A DNA stretch of 37,361 nt from Natronomonas sp. GTDB taxonomy: Archaea; Halobacteriota; Halobacteria; Halobacteriales; Haloarculaceae. Each line of letters begins with the position of its first letter. Position 1 is the first letter of the stretch. A program made the translations under genes and the position numbers. The notes under the pieces are model-generated. The model saw nothing but the letters and a program-made list of their open reading frames with translations. It ran no database searches and was not told where the DNA came from. The stretch lies in NCBI RefSeq assembly GCF_028274965.1, contig NZ_JAQCNO010000011.1, positions 1 to 37,361 on the forward strand, written 5' to 3'. Below, in pieces: positions 8,206 to 17,676 of the stretch.

Positions 8206-10650
8206 TCACGACGCGTCGTCTCCGCTTTTCGTTTCGTTTTCGCTTTCGCTCCCTTCCTCGCCCTCCGGATCGAGGAACCTCTCGGGGGAGATCCGCGACA
8301 GCCGCATCGCGTTTGCCGTCACGCCGAGGCTCATGCCCATGTCGCCGACGAGCACGGCGACGGCGACGCTGACGTAGCCGAACGGGACGCCGACGGCGAG
8401 CACCGTCTTCACGCCGAGGCTGGCCCAGATGCTCTGCCTGATGACGCTGTTCGCGTCGCGTGCGAGCGCGTACAGGTACGGCACCTTCCCGAGACCGTCG
8501 CCCATCAGCGCGATGTCCGCCGTCTCGATCGCCGCGTCGCTCCCGGCGGCACCCATCGCGACCCCGACGGTGGCGCTCGCGAGCGCCGGGGCGTCGTTGA
8601 TGCCGTCGCCGACCATCGCGACGTCGCCGTGTTCGGCCCGCAGTTCAGCCACCGCCTCGACCTTCTCGTCGGGCAGCAGTCCGGCGCGGTGGGCGTCAAC
8701 TCCGAGTTCCTCGGCGACGGCTCGGGCGGTCCCCTCGTTGTCGCCGGTGAGCATCACGATCGGCCCGACGCCGAGTTCGCGGAGCTCCGCGATCGCGCGC
8801 TTCGCCTCCGGCCGGATCTCGTCGGCGATCCCGATCGCGCCGAGCACGCGTTCGTCCGTCCAGACGAGCACGACCGTCTTGCCCTCCCGCTGTAGCCGCC
8901 GGACCGTCACGTCGATGGCGTCGCGTTCGACGGCGCGTTCGGCATCGCGCTCGGCGGTGCGCCCGACCCCGCCGTCGGTGAGAGCCTCGCCGCCGGGCCC
9001 GTCCGTCTCCGCGAAAAACGCCGGGTTTCCGGCGTAGTACACCGTTCCGTCGACGCTCGCCCGGACGCCCCTGCCGGAGACGGTTTCGAACGCCGAGACC
9101 TCCGGCGTCTCCACGCCGCGTCCCCGGGCCCGATCGAGGACGGCCTCCGCGATCGGGTGTTCGCTCCGCCGCTCGAGCGCGCCCGCGTACCGGAGCACCT
9201 CGGTCTCGGAGGCGCCGCCGGCCGGGACGACGTCCGTCACCGCGAGTTCCCCCTTGGTCAGCGTCCCCGTCTTGTCGAACGCCACCGCGTCGACCTCGCC
9301 CATCGCCTCGAGGTGCCTGCCGCCCTTTATCAGGACGCCGTTGCGCGCCGCGGCGGTGACACCCGAGGCGACGCTGACCGGCGTCGAGATGACGAACGCG
9401 CAGGGGCACGCGATCACCAAAAGCGTCAGCCCGCGGACGAACCACGTCCGCCAGCCGCCGACGAAGGCGTGGCTGTACCCCGCGACCGAGACCGTCACGG
9501 TGGTGTCGATCACGAGCGGCGGGACGACCGCGGTCGCCACCGCGAGCGCGACCACGACCGGCGTGTAGTACCCCGCAAAGCGGTCGACGAACTGCTCTCT
9601 GTCCGTCCGTTTCGATCGGGCGTCCCGGACGAGATCGACGATCCGCGAGAGCGTCGAGTCCCCCTCGACGCTCGTCGCCTCGAGTTCGAGGTACCCCGCC
9701 TCGTTGATCGTGCCGGCGTACACCTCGTCGCCGACCGCCTTGTCGACGGGGACGCTTTCGCCGGTGATCGCCGACTGGTCGACGGCGCTCTCGCCGTCAC
9801 GGACGACCCCGTCGACGGGGATCTTCTCGCCCGGTCTGACCGCCACGGTGTCGCCGATCTCCACGTCGCCGACCGGCACGGTCGCCTCCTCGCCGCCGCG
9901 GACGACCGTCGCCTCCTCGGGCGCCAGCGCGATCAACTCCCGGAGCGAGTCGCGGGTCCGGTCCATCGCGTACCGCTCGAGGAGTTCGGCGACGCTGAAC
10001 AGGACGGCGAGCGTCGCGGCCTCGACGAACAGCCCGACCGCCATCGCGGCGACGATGGCCGCCCCCATCAGCAGGTCGATATCGAGACTCCGGTTTCGCG
10101 CCGAGTAGTACCCGCTCCGGACGACCGCGACCCCGCTCGCCGCGGCGGCGAGGACGAAGGCCGCGTCCGAGGCGCTGAGAGCGCCCAGCGGCGTCGAGAC
10201 GACCGTCGGGTTCCACCCGAGGACGAACTCGAAGGTCAACCCGACGAGCACGAGAAGGCCCCCGATCCACGTCCGGATCGCCCGCTCGCTCGTCCAGACC
10301 TCCGCCGGCGGGGCGATCTCGCCGCGCCCCTCCGCCGTCTCCCCCGTCTCCGACCCCGATCCAGCCCCCGCTCCCGCCGTGTCCTCCGACGCGCGACCCC
10401 GAACGGCGTATCCGGCTCCCTCGATCGCCGCGGCGACGTCGCCCTCCCCGATGCGGGCGGGGTCGTAGGTCACGATCGCCGTCCCCTCGATCGGCCGGAG
10501 GTCGGTCCCGAGGACCCCCTCAACCCGCTCGAGACTCGCCTCGACCTTGCCGGCACAGGACGGGCAGTCCATCTTGGGAACCGAAAGCGAGAGGACGGAC
10601 CCGTCCGGCCGCTCCGCGCCGCCGTCTCCTCCGGCCGAGTGGCGTGTCAT
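8206..10650 (-). CDS. P1B-type heavy-metal ATPase, Zn/Cd class
   Basis: An 814-residue cation pump for exporting soft metals across the cytoplasmic membrane. An N-terminal heavy-metal-associated domain has a CPSC metal site at residues 29-32. The transmembrane metal site CPC is at 415-417 followed by AFVISTPVS, the phosphorylated Asp is in DKTGTLT (D459), and the hinge GDGINDAPAL is intact. The last helix contains DMG in VGDMGMSLGVTANAMRL. CPC plus a D-x-G in the final helix is the pattern of the P1B-2 (ZntA-like, Zn2+/Cd2+/Pb2+) class rather than copper pumps. A His/Gly-poor acidic linker follows the metal domain, and the C-terminus is Glu/Ser-rich. No adjacent ArsR/MerR-type regulator is visible. 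Confidence 0.93.
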   Translation of the reverse strand: MTRHSAGGDGGAERPDGSVLSLSVPKMDCPSCAGKVEASLERVEGVLGTDLRPIEGTAIVTYDPARIGEGDVAAAIEGAGYAVRGRASEDTAGAGAGSGSETGETAEGRGEIAPPAEVWTSERAIRTWIGGLLVLVGLTFEFVLGWNPTVVSTPLGALSASDAAFVLAAAASGVAVVRSGYYSARNRSLDIDLLMGAAIVAAMAVGLFVEAATLAVLFSVAELLERYAMDRTRDSLRELIALAPEEATVVRGGEEATVPVGDVEIGDTVAVRPGEKIPVDGVVRDGESAVDQSAITGESVPVDKAVGDEVYAGTINEAGYLELEATSVEGDSTLSRIVDLVRDARSKRTDREQFVDRFAGYYTPVVVALAVATAVVPPLVIDTTVTVSVAGYSHAFVGGWRTWFVRGLTLLVIACPCAFVISTPVSVASGVTAAARNGVLIKGGRHLEAMGEVDAVAFDKTGTLTKGELAVTDVVPAGGASETEVLRYAGALERRSEHPIAEAVLDRARGRGVETPEVSAFETVSGRGVRASVDGTVYYAGNPAFFAETDGPGGEALTDGGVGRTAERDAERAVERDAIDVTVRRLQREGKTVVLVWTDERVLGAIGIADEIRPEAKRAIAELRELGVGPIVMLTGDNEGTARAVAEELGVDAHRAGLLPDEKVEAVAELRAEHGDVAMVGDGINDAPALASATVGVAMGAAGSDAAIETADIALMGDGLGKVPYLYALARDANSVIRQSIWASLGVKTVLAVGVPFGYVSVAVAVLVGDMGMSLGVTANAMRLSRISPERFLDPEGEEGSESENETKSGDDAS

Positions 10651-10772
10651 CGCCCTTATCTACGTGGCAGGGACACATACGCTTTGTTCGGATCGGGGTC
10701 GGCTGCCGGCGGCCGCCGGCTCCTCGCAAACGGCGGGCTGCCGCCCCGGGACTGAGCGACGGCACGGCGGCG

Positions 10773-11867
10773 TCAGCGCCTGCGGTCGGCGTTCGCGCTT
10801 TCGCCGTCTCCGTCTCCGTCTTCGTTCGCCTCGACGATGTCCCCGTACCGGGCGCCGGTCTGTTTCAGCGTCTCCGTCGAGTAGAGCCGCTCGTGGTCGA
10901 CGGGGAGGTACTCCGAGCCGAGTTCGTCGATCTTCGCGTCGACGGCGGCCCGATCGCGGCCGTGGATCATCGTAAACAGATTGTACGGCCAGCCCTGCTC
11001 GGGCCGCCGCGGGCGGTGGTAACACAGCGTCACGTAGGGAAGCCCGCCGACGGTCTCGCCGCGCGCATCGAGGTCCGCGTCGGGGACGTCCCAGACGACC
11101 ATGCAGTTCGAGTCGAACCCGGTCACGACGTGGTTGACGACGCACCCGACGCGCTTGATACACCCCTCTTCGAGCAGCCGTTCGACCGAGTCGACGACCG
11201 CTCCGACCGGCGCGTCGACCGCCGCCGCGACATCGGCGTAGGGGGTCTCCGAGAGCGGGAACCCCTCCTGGATCTCGAGGACGACCCGACGGTCGAGCGC
11301 GGAGAGATCGGCCGCCGCCGTCTCGGAGATCCGCGTCGCGTCGACGCCGGCCGACGCCGCCGACTCGCGGGCGAACCGGTCCCCGTTGACGACGGGGAAC
11401 TCGAGGTCGATGTAGAAGTCAGTCAGCATCGGTAACACCAGGACCCGACAGCCGGTCTCGGCCTCGATCTCCGAGACGATCGCGTCGCGTTTCCGCAGGG
11501 ACCCGGCGGTGACCACGAACCACATGTTCCACTCGTGGTCGCGGCGGTAGTTGTGGTTCACCTGGCGGTAGCCGTTGATCGCGTCGGCGATCTCGTCGAA
11601 GCGATCGGGCGGGGCGCGGACGGCGGCGAGCGTCGAGGCCCCGATCACCGGGGGGTTGAGAACCGCCCCGAACCGCCGGAAGACCCCCTGCTCGCGGAGC
11701 CGTTCGATGCGCGCGAGGGCCTCGCTCTCGCCGACGCCGAGGTCGTCCCCGACCCGCCGAAACGGGCGCGTCTCGATCGGGAACCCGGACTGGTAGCCGT
11801 CGATGAGCGCCGCGTCGACGTCGTCGATCCCGGCCCGCCAGTCGTCCTCGGAGGTGGGCGTACTCAT
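10773..11867 (-). CDS. Fused siroheme decarboxylase (AhbA/AhbB-like, AsnC fold)
   Basis: A 364-residue protein made of two AsnC/Lrp-like units in tandem, each a helix-turn-helix followed by an alpha/beta domain (about residues 15-175 and 185-345). Automatic annotation would call it an Lrp regulator. However, the first unit has NHNYRRDHEWNMWFVV and the second has CYHRPRRPEQGWPYNLFTMIHG, the signatures of siroheme decarboxylase subunits AhbA/AhbB and NirD/L. These convert siroheme to 12,18-didecarboxysiroheme in the alternative haem pathway used by archaea. Here both subunits appear joined in one chain. The C-terminus is a short acidic tail. The gene is divergent from the TrpD-like gene; GCCTAAAC, 26 bases upstream of the ATG, suggests a leaderless promoter. 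The reaction is inferred from motifs. Confidence 0.85.
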   Translation of the reverse strand: MSTPTSEDDWRAGIDDVDAALIDGYQSGFPIETRPFRRVGDDLGVGESEALARIERLREQGVFRRFGAVLNPPVIGASTLAAVRAPPDRFDEIADAINGYRQVNHNYRRDHEWNMWFVVTAGSLRKRDAIVSEIEAETGCRVLVLPMLTDFYIDLEFPVVNGDRFARESAASAGVDATRISETAAADLSALDRRVVLEIQEGFPLSETPYADVAAAVDAPVGAVVDSVERLLEEGCIKRVGCVVNHVVTGFDSNCMVVWDVPDADLDARGETVGGLPYVTLCYHRPRRPEQGWPYNLFTMIHGRDRAAVDAKIDELGSEYLPVDHERLYSTETLKQTGARYGDIVEANEDGDGDGESANADRRR

Positions 11868-12001
11868 TGGCTCCGGTACGGTCCCGAGGGTTTAGGCTCC
11901 ATCGGATCCCGCAGTCGAGACGCCCGCGCCGCTCCGGACGCTGCGGCCCACTGTGCTCCGGGACCGAGGACGTTTTTGTGCCGGGGGCCCGAATAGTGGG
12001 T

Positions 12002-13066
12002 ATGGCACAGACCGCTACACCGTACGGCGAGTGGCCGTTGAAACGGCTGATGACGGAGGTCGTCGGCTCGGGGCACAAGTCCGCCGACGACATGACGCGC
12101 GAACAGGCCGCCGAGGCCTTCCGACGGATCCTCGGAGGCGAGCCAGACCGGACGACGCTCGGGGCCTTCTGGCTCGCGAACCGCTGGAAGCGGAACACGC
12201 CCGAGGAGCTCGCGGCGTACGTCGACGAGATGGCCGACGTCGTCGAGACGGCCGCGCCGGCGTGTGATCCGGTCGATTGCGGGGCGAACTACGACGGCAA
12301 GGGCCGCTCGGCCCTCCTGGGGGTCGCCTCGGGTCTCGTCGCCGCTGCGGCCGGGACGCCGGTCGTCGCTCACTCCGGGGACCGCGTTCCGACGCAGAAA
12401 CAGGACGCCTACAAGCACGTTCTCGACGAACTCGGCGTCCGGACCGACCTCGCGCCCGCCGAGTCGGCCGACATGACCGACGACGTCGGCTTCGGGTTCT
12501 ACTACCAGCCGAACTTCGCCCCGGCGATCGTCGAACTCTCCGATCGGCGCGACCGGATGGGCGTCCGGACGTTCATGAACACGATCGAGACGCTCGCGAA
12601 CCCCGCTGGGGCCTCCGTCCACCTCGGATCGTTCTATCATCTCCCGTACGCAAAACGGATCATCGACACGTTCGGGCGCTCGGAGACGGCCGACGTCGAC
12701 CGGGTTGTCATGTTCCAGGGCCTCGAGGGGTACGACGACGTCCGCCCGGGATCGACGAAGGTCGCGGTCTGGGACCGTGGCGGGGAGATCGACGACTTCG
12801 ACATCGAGACCCCCGAGTACGGGATGGACTTCGACAGCGAGGACCTCGCGGTCGACGACGTCGCCGCCGACTCCGCGGCGATCACCGAGGCGGTCCTCGA
12901 GGGCCGCCGCGAGGACCGTTTCGCCGACGCGATCGCGGTCAACGCGGCGCTGCGGATCTACGCCGGCGGCGACGCCGAAAGCATCGCCGCGGGGCTCGAC
13001 GCCGCCGAGGCGGCCATCGACTCCGGCGAGGCGGCCGATCGTCTCGACGCCCTGCGGGAGTTTTAA
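12002..13066 (+). CDS. TrpD-like phosphoribosyltransferase-fold protein (TrpD2 type)
   Basis: A 354-residue protein with the anthranilate phosphoribosyltransferase fold: an N-terminal helical part (EWPLKRLMTEVVGSGHKSADDMTREQA, by position residues 10-35, with the usual Leu-rich opening) and the alpha/beta domain. The PRPP-binding GTGGD loop of true TrpD is replaced by DCGANYDGKGRS. The later HGNR-type loop is altered to HSGDRVPTQKQD. It therefore resembles TrpD2/YbiB-like paralogues and probably does not make phosphoribosylanthranilate. No trp genes are nearby. The frame is open upstream, but ATG 12002, placed 26 bases after TTTTTGTG, gives the expected N-terminus. Function unknown. Confidence 0.8.
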   Translation: MAQTATPYGEWPLKRLMTEVVGSGHKSADDMTREQAAEAFRRILGGEPDRTTLGAFWLANRWKRNTPEELAAYVDEMADVVETAAPACDPVDCGANYDGKGRSALLGVASGLVAAAAGTPVVAHSGDRVPTQKQDAYKHVLDELGVRTDLAPAESADMTDDVGFGFYYQPNFAPAIVELSDRRDRMGVRTFMNTIETLANPAGASVHLGSFYHLPYAKRIIDTFGRSETADVDRVVMFQGLEGYDDVRPGSTKVAVWDRGGEIDDFDIETPEYGMDFDSEDLAVDDVAADSAAITEAVLEGRREDRFADAIAVNAALRIYAGGDAESIAAGLDAAEAAIDSGEAADRLDALREF

Positions 13067-13147
13067 CCCCTTCGGTCCGCCGTCCCCGTCCCGGCGCGTG
13101 GGAACCGCCCGCCCTGATTAAGCCGACGTTGGGCCTACCGGCGGACG

Positions 13148-14335
13148 ATGACCCACAACCACACCCGACGCCGGTTCCTGGCTGCCGCCGGCGCGACCGG
13201 CGCGGCGACGCTTGCGGGCTGTCTGTTCGGGGCCGACGCCGACACGGACGAGAGCCCCGACTCCGAGTCGAACAGCGGCGACGAAACCGCCTCTGGCTCC
13301 GATTCCGCCGACTCGGAGCCAGAGCCGGTCCCCAACGAGGAACTGACCGATCACCCCTGGACGTCGCCGCCGACGGTGGTCGAGGTGAAAGACGGTGCGC
13401 GTCATACGATCCGGTCGATCCCCTCACGGCACGCCGTCGTCGAGGAGCGCGCCGAAGGCGGTCCGATAACGCTCCCGGAGGTGTGGGCCTGGCAGGTCGA
13501 CGACAACGACCCGAGCGTCCCGGGGCCGGTCCTCCGGGTCGAGGAGGGCTCGGAGTTCGAGATCGAACTCGCAAACACCGAGGATGTCCGACCCCACACG
13601 TTCCACGCCCACGCCCTCGAGAAGGACTGGATGGACGACGGCACGCCGGCGACGACCGGCATACAGGTCGGCCCCGACGAGTCACACGTGTACTCGCTCA
13701 CCGCGAACACGACCGGGACCCACGTCTATCACTGTCACTACCAGACCCAAAACCACCTCGCGCTCGGGATGTACGGGATCCTCCGGGTCGATCCGACCGA
13801 CTACGAGCCCCCCGATAAGGAGTTCTTCCTCACGCTGAAAGACTGGGACTCCGAGTTGTCCCGGCTGGTCGCCGGCGCGGAGGACGCCCGGTACAGCCAC
13901 CGGGAGCGCAACCCCGACATGTTCACGATCAACGGCCGGTCCGGCCCGACGAGTTACCACCCCGAGACCGGCTCCCCGCTGATCGTCGAGGCGGGCGACA
14001 CCGTCCGTGTCCACCTCTCGAACAACGGGTACGAGGCCCACCCGATCCACCTGCACAACCACCGCTATCGGGTCGTCGAGAAGGACGGCGGCCGGATCCC
14101 CGACGCCGCCAGACACGACGAGGACGTGACGAGCGTCTCGCCCGCACAGCGGAAGACGATCGAGTTCGAGGCCGACGCTGACCCCGGCATCTACCTCATG
14201 CACTGCCACAAGGTCAACCACGTCATGAACGGGAACACCTACCCCGGCGGCATGATCGTGCCGCTCGTCTACGAGTCGGTGATGGACACCCCGCAGTTCG
14301 CATCGGCGATGGAAAAAGCCGGCTTCGAGGGGTAG
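13148..14335 (+). CDS. Secreted two-domain multicopper oxidase
   Basis: A 395-residue copper oxidase, probably exported folded by the Tat system (RRRFLAAAG at residues 7-15) and lipid-anchored through Cys25 in the lipobox LAGC. An acidic Ser/Asp linker follows (26-65). Two cupredoxin domains carry copper ligands: H150, H153 and H155, then H195-C196-H197, H203 and M208 in the first; H298, H301 and H303, then H352-C353-H354 and H358 in the second. Having a Cys-His type-1 site in both domains is the type-A two-domain laccase layout. The substrate is unknown; metal ions, phenols or nitrite cannot be separated by sequence. The TATA-like TGATTAAG is 29 bases before the ATG. It converges with spoVR, 9 bases apart. 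Confidence 0.92.
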   Translation: MTHNHTRRRFLAAAGATGAATLAGCLFGADADTDESPDSESNSGDETASGSDSADSEPEPVPNEELTDHPWTSPPTVVEVKDGARHTIRSIPSRHAVVEERAEGGPITLPEVWAWQVDDNDPSVPGPVLRVEEGSEFEIELANTEDVRPHTFHAHALEKDWMDDGTPATTGIQVGPDESHVYSLTANTTGTHVYHCHYQTQNHLALGMYGILRVDPTDYEPPDKEFFLTLKDWDSELSRLVAGAEDARYSHRERNPDMFTINGRSGPTSYHPETGSPLIVEAGDTVRVHLSNNGYEAHPIHLHNHRYRVVEKDGGRIPDAARHDEDVTSVSPAQRKTIEFEADADPGIYLMHCHKVNHVMNGNTYPGGMIVPLVYESVMDTPQFASAMEKAGFEG

Positions 14336-14344
14336 CCACCGCCC

Positions 14345-16336
14345 CTACAGCCACTCGTCGGGCTTCGTGTCGTAGTCCAGCCCCGAGGCCGCGATCTCCT
14401 CGATCGCCGCGTCGTCGAGGTCCTCCTCCTCGAAGCGCTCGCCGTCGAAGCGGATGAGCTTCCCCTGTTCGGTCGGCTCCGGCTCGCTGTCGCGTCTGCG
14501 GGCGACCTCGACGTCGTGCTCGTCGAACTCCTTGACGATCGTCTTCAGCGCGACCGGCCGCCCCCAGAGCTCGAAGACGCGCTCGAGCGTCTGTCTGGCC
14601 TCCGTGAGATCGAGTTGGACGCCGTTGTACTGGTGGATCAAGAGCAGCTCGTTCCGGTTTCGGAAGTTGCCGTCCTTGACGGCGATCGTCGGCTTCCCGA
14701 AGTTCGTAAACCGGAGCATGAGCTTCTTTTTGACGTCCGCGGCGTCTGTCGACGTGACCCTGAAGTCGTCCGTCGTGTGGGTGTACTCGTAGGTGAAGTA
14801 GTCGTTGTTCTCGACGAACTCGTCGGTGAGAAACGCGTCGAGGAAGGTCACGTCGTTGTGGCTCTCGCGGATCTCGAACATCCGGTTCCAGCCGGCGCTC
14901 CTGTCGACCGCCTCGATCGCCGCCTCGACGGAGTCGTAGCGCTCGGTGTCGAAGAGGTACCGCGCCGTCCGTTCGAGCTCGTTTTGGGTCACCCGCTTGA
15001 GGAACCCGCGGTGCTCGCGTTTGACAAGCGAGTAGTGTCTCTCCGCGAGCCCCTCGTAGGTCAGGAGCTTCCAGGGGTACGTCTCCACGTCGACATCGTC
15101 GTCGGGATCCCGGGCCCGAGCGAGCGTTTCGCCGTCGATCCGTGGATCGTCCGGATCGAGCTCCTCGAGGTGTCCGACGGGGTCCCGCACGACCGGATCC
15201 GGCTCCAGCAGCCCCAACACCGAATCGAGATCGACGGTGTCGTTGAAGTTCCGCCAGCTCACGCCCTCGACGCGGAGCAGGTGCTCGATCACCTCCCGGC
15301 GGTTCCGGCGGTTCTCGACGTACTGCCAGAGCTCGAAGCCGAGCTTGTACGGGTTCAACCCCGGCGACCCGAGCACCTGCGCCATGTGATCCGCGTACGA
15401 GAGGAACTCGTCGGCGGCCGCGAAGTTCTCGTCGGCCATCATCCGCGACTCGTGGTACGCCGCCCACCCCTCGTTCATGACCTTCGTCATCTTCTGTGGC
15501 GCGAAGTAGTACGCCTCCTTGCGCAACAGCTCCAAGATCTCCCGTTGCCACTCCTCGTACTCGATGGCCCGCCCGGAGTCGCCGTCGTACGCCTTGCCGT
15601 GGCTCGTCAGGAACGCCAGGAGATCCCGCTCGGGGCTGGGTGGGAAGGTCGGCCCTCCCTCCTCGTCGTCCACCGAGTCGAGCCACTCCTCGTCGAACAC
15701 CTCGCGTCTGACCTCCTCGGAGAGCTCGAGTTCGTCGAGCTTCTCGTCGATGTCGTCGGGCGTCGGCGACTCGTCGCGCCACTCCTCGGCGGTCGCGAAC
15801 GGCTGGTGTTGGTCGATGTTGTCCTCGAGACAGAGGACGTGGTCGATCCACTCCTCGACGTCCTCCCGAGAGACCTCCGGGTCGTCCATGTACTCGGCGA
15901 TCGCGTCGGCGTGGCGCTCGAGCATCGCCGCTGCCTCCGGGGACGTACCGAACATCCGGAACCACTCGTTGTTCTTAAAGAAGTCGGCGTGGGCCTCGAC
16001 GTGGGTGATGACCGCCTTCTGGTCGGCCAGTTCGTTCGACTCCTGGAGGAAGGCGTTCGAGGGATCGTCGTTGTTGACGATCTCGAAGGCCTTGCCGCCG
16101 AGGAACTGGCTCTGTTTCCGCTGGCGGTCGTACTTCATCCCCCACCGCCAGTGGGGGTACCGCTGCTGGAACCCGCCATAGGCGATGAGCTCGTTCATCT
16201 CGTCGTAGTCGACGATCCAGTAGTTCACGTCGAAGGGATCGAGCCCGAGCTTCCGCGCGAGTTCGTTCGCCTCCCGCGTCGGCTCCTCGAGCCCGTCGGC
16301 GATGCGCTGTTTGTGGATCCTGTCGTCCGTGCTCAT
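14345..16336 (-). CDS. spoVR: SpoVR family protein
   Basis: A 663-residue protein of the SpoVR family, known from spore cortex formation in Bacillus and from stress or stationary-phase regulons (ycgB) in enterobacteria; its biochemical role is not settled. Recognisable blocks are [20 protein letters not shown] and [13 protein letters not shown] near the start, then [19 protein letters not shown] and [16 protein letters not shown] in the middle. It is the last gene of the leftward kinase operon: its ATG overlaps the stop of the DUF444 gene by 4 bases (ATGA, 16333-16336). The open frame continues to 17125 upstream, but that part lies inside the DUF444 gene and is Arg-rich, so it is a shadow. 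The C-terminus is acidic, ending DEWL. Confidence 0.95.
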   Translation of the reverse strand: MSTDDRIHKQRIADGLEEPTREANELARKLGLDPFDVNYWIVDYDEMNELIAYGGFQQRYPHWRWGMKYDRQRKQSQFLGGKAFEIVNNDDPSNAFLQESNELADQKAVITHVEAHADFFKNNEWFRMFGTSPEAAAMLERHADAIAEYMDDPEVSREDVEEWIDHVLCLEDNIDQHQPFATAEEWRDESPTPDDIDEKLDELELSEEVRREVFDEEWLDSVDDEEGGPTFPPSPERDLLAFLTSHGKAYDGDSGRAIEYEEWQREILELLRKEAYYFAPQKMTKVMNEGWAAYHESRMMADENFAAADEFLSYADHMAQVLGSPGLNPYKLGFELWQYVENRRNRREVIEHLLRVEGVSWRNFNDTVDLDSVLGLLEPDPVVRDPVGHLEELDPDDPRIDGETLARARDPDDDVDVETYPWKLLTYEGLAERHYSLVKREHRGFLKRVTQNELERTARYLFDTERYDSVEAAIEAVDRSAGWNRMFEIRESHNDVTFLDAFLTDEFVENNDYFTYEYTHTTDDFRVTSTDAADVKKKLMLRFTNFGKPTIAVKDGNFRNRNELLLIHQYNGVQLDLTEARQTLERVFELWGRPVALKTIVKEFDEHDVEVARRRDSEPEPTEQGKLIRFDGERFEEEDLDDAAIEEIAASGLDYDTKPDEWL

Positions 16337-17664
16337 GTGTCGTCGTCCTCCGTGCTCAGAACGGTGTCGATCGCCCCGACCACGTCGTCGGGGCCCTGAA
16401 CGTAGGCCACGGCGACGTTCGAGTCCCGGCCGAAGTGCTCTTCGATCTCCTGGGCGTGGGTCGCGTTGATCGCGTTGCCCGACGGCTGCGTCTCGACGTA
16501 CGCGTGGAGGTTCGCCGGGATCTCCTCCATCAGCGGGATGACGCGCTGTTCGGTGTCGTTCGAGGAGTTCTCCGAGTCCCCGGCCGCGAAGACGTACCGG
16601 TTCCACTCCGCCCAGGGGTACTCCGCCTCGAGGACCTCCGCGGCCAGCTCGTAGGCGCTCGATATCCGCGTGCCGCCGCCGCTCCGGATGCCGAAGAACT
16701 CCTCGCGTTCGACCTCCCAGGCGTCGGCGTCGTGGGCGATGTACACGAACTCGGCGTTGTCGTACTTCCCGGTGAGATACCAATCCAGCGGCGTGAACGT
16801 CCGCTCGACGAGTTCGCGTTTGGCCTCCCGCATCGACCCCGAGACGTCCCGGATGTTGATGACGACAACGTTCTTTTCGCGCTCCTCGATGATCTCGGGG
16901 TAGCGGTACCGCTCGTCGTCGCTGCGGAACGGGACCTGGTCGATGCCGTCCCGGCGGATCCGGGCGGCCGTCGGCTCGCGCTCGACGTTCGCCTCCATCT
17001 CCTCGATCGAGTCCCACCGCGAGCGCTCCGAGCGCGGGATCGACTCGTAGGCGTCGTCTATCCACGCTCGCGAGACGGGGACGTGCTCGCCGCGGGCCCA
17101 CTCGAAGACGGTCGCGGGACCCCACCCCTCGACCCGGAGGGCCTCCTCGACGTAGGACTCGTCGAAGTCCATCGCCAGTTTCCGCTTGAGCCCCTTTTTG
17201 AACAGCCGCTCGAAATCCAGCGTGCTCGCGGGGCCGCTCCGCGTGATGTCGGTGAAGTCGCCCTCCTTCTCCTCGATCACCTTCTTGCCCTTGGGGTCGA
17301 GATCGAGCCCGAGCTCCTCGTCGAGTTCGCGGGCGAACTCCTCGGGATCCATCTCGTAGTACTCGTGCTCGCCGGACTCCTCGCCCGGCTCCTCGCCGTC
17401 GCCGTCCTCGTCGCCGTCGGCCGCCCCCTCCTCGGGCTCGCCGACCGGATCGCCCACGTCGGGCGTGCCGCCCTGGCCCTGCCCGACCCCGCCCATGTCG
17501 CGGGGATCGTAGACGAACGACGGGAGATCGACGATCTTGATCGGCACCTTCACCTCGTCGGGCCTCGAGTCCCCGAGGTCGCCGTACTGGATGAACTCGG
17601 AGAGGTCCTGTCGCTTCGCCTCGCCGACCTCGCGGTAGCGCTCGAGGTCGTCCTTACGCCCCAT
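16333..17664 (-). CDS. DUF444 / YeaH-YhbH protein with VWA domain
   Basis: A 443-residue member of the YeaH/YhbH (DUF444) family. The N-terminal part ([20 protein letters not shown]) is charged, followed by a Gly/Glu-rich low-complexity stretch at about residues 60-115. The C-terminal half is a von Willebrand A domain with a DVSGSM MIDAS metal motif (D273, S275, S277). The family is consistently encoded between a PrkA kinase and SpoVR, and in E. coli yeaH sits beside yeaG (PrkA). A metal-dependent adhesion or scaffold role toward the kinase is inference. It begins 12 bases after the second prkA stop and overlaps spoVR by 4 bases, so translation is probably coupled. Confidence 0.94.
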   Translation of the reverse strand: MGRKDDLERYREVGEAKRQDLSEFIQYGDLGDSRPDEVKVPIKIVDLPSFVYDPRDMGGVGQGQGGTPDVGDPVGEPEEGAADGDEDGDGEEPGEESGEHEYYEMDPEEFARELDEELGLDLDPKGKKVIEEKEGDFTDITRSGPASTLDFERLFKKGLKRKLAMDFDESYVEEALRVEGWGPATVFEWARGEHVPVSRAWIDDAYESIPRSERSRWDSIEEMEANVEREPTAARIRRDGIDQVPFRSDDERYRYPEIIEEREKNVVVINIRDVSGSMREAKRELVERTFTPLDWYLTGKYDNAEFVYIAHDADAWEVEREEFFGIRSGGGTRISSAYELAAEVLEAEYPWAEWNRYVFAAGDSENSSNDTEQRVIPLMEEIPANLHAYVETQPSGNAINATHAQEIEEHFGRDSNVAVAYVQGPDDVVGAIDTVLSTEDDDT

Positions 17665-17676
17665 GGTTCACCTCGC

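Noticed and set aside
9157..10755. 532-codon open frame on the plus strand
   Set aside because: Antisense shadow of the P1B ATPase; Arg/Asp/His-rich without structure.
10773..11867. Lrp/AsnC transcription regulator
   Set aside because: Despite the fold, the motifs in both halves are those of siroheme decarboxylase.
14516..16399. 627-codon open frame on the plus strand
   Set aside because: It is the antisense of spoVR. The protein is Val/Arg/Leu-rich with no domains, an effect of high third-position GC.
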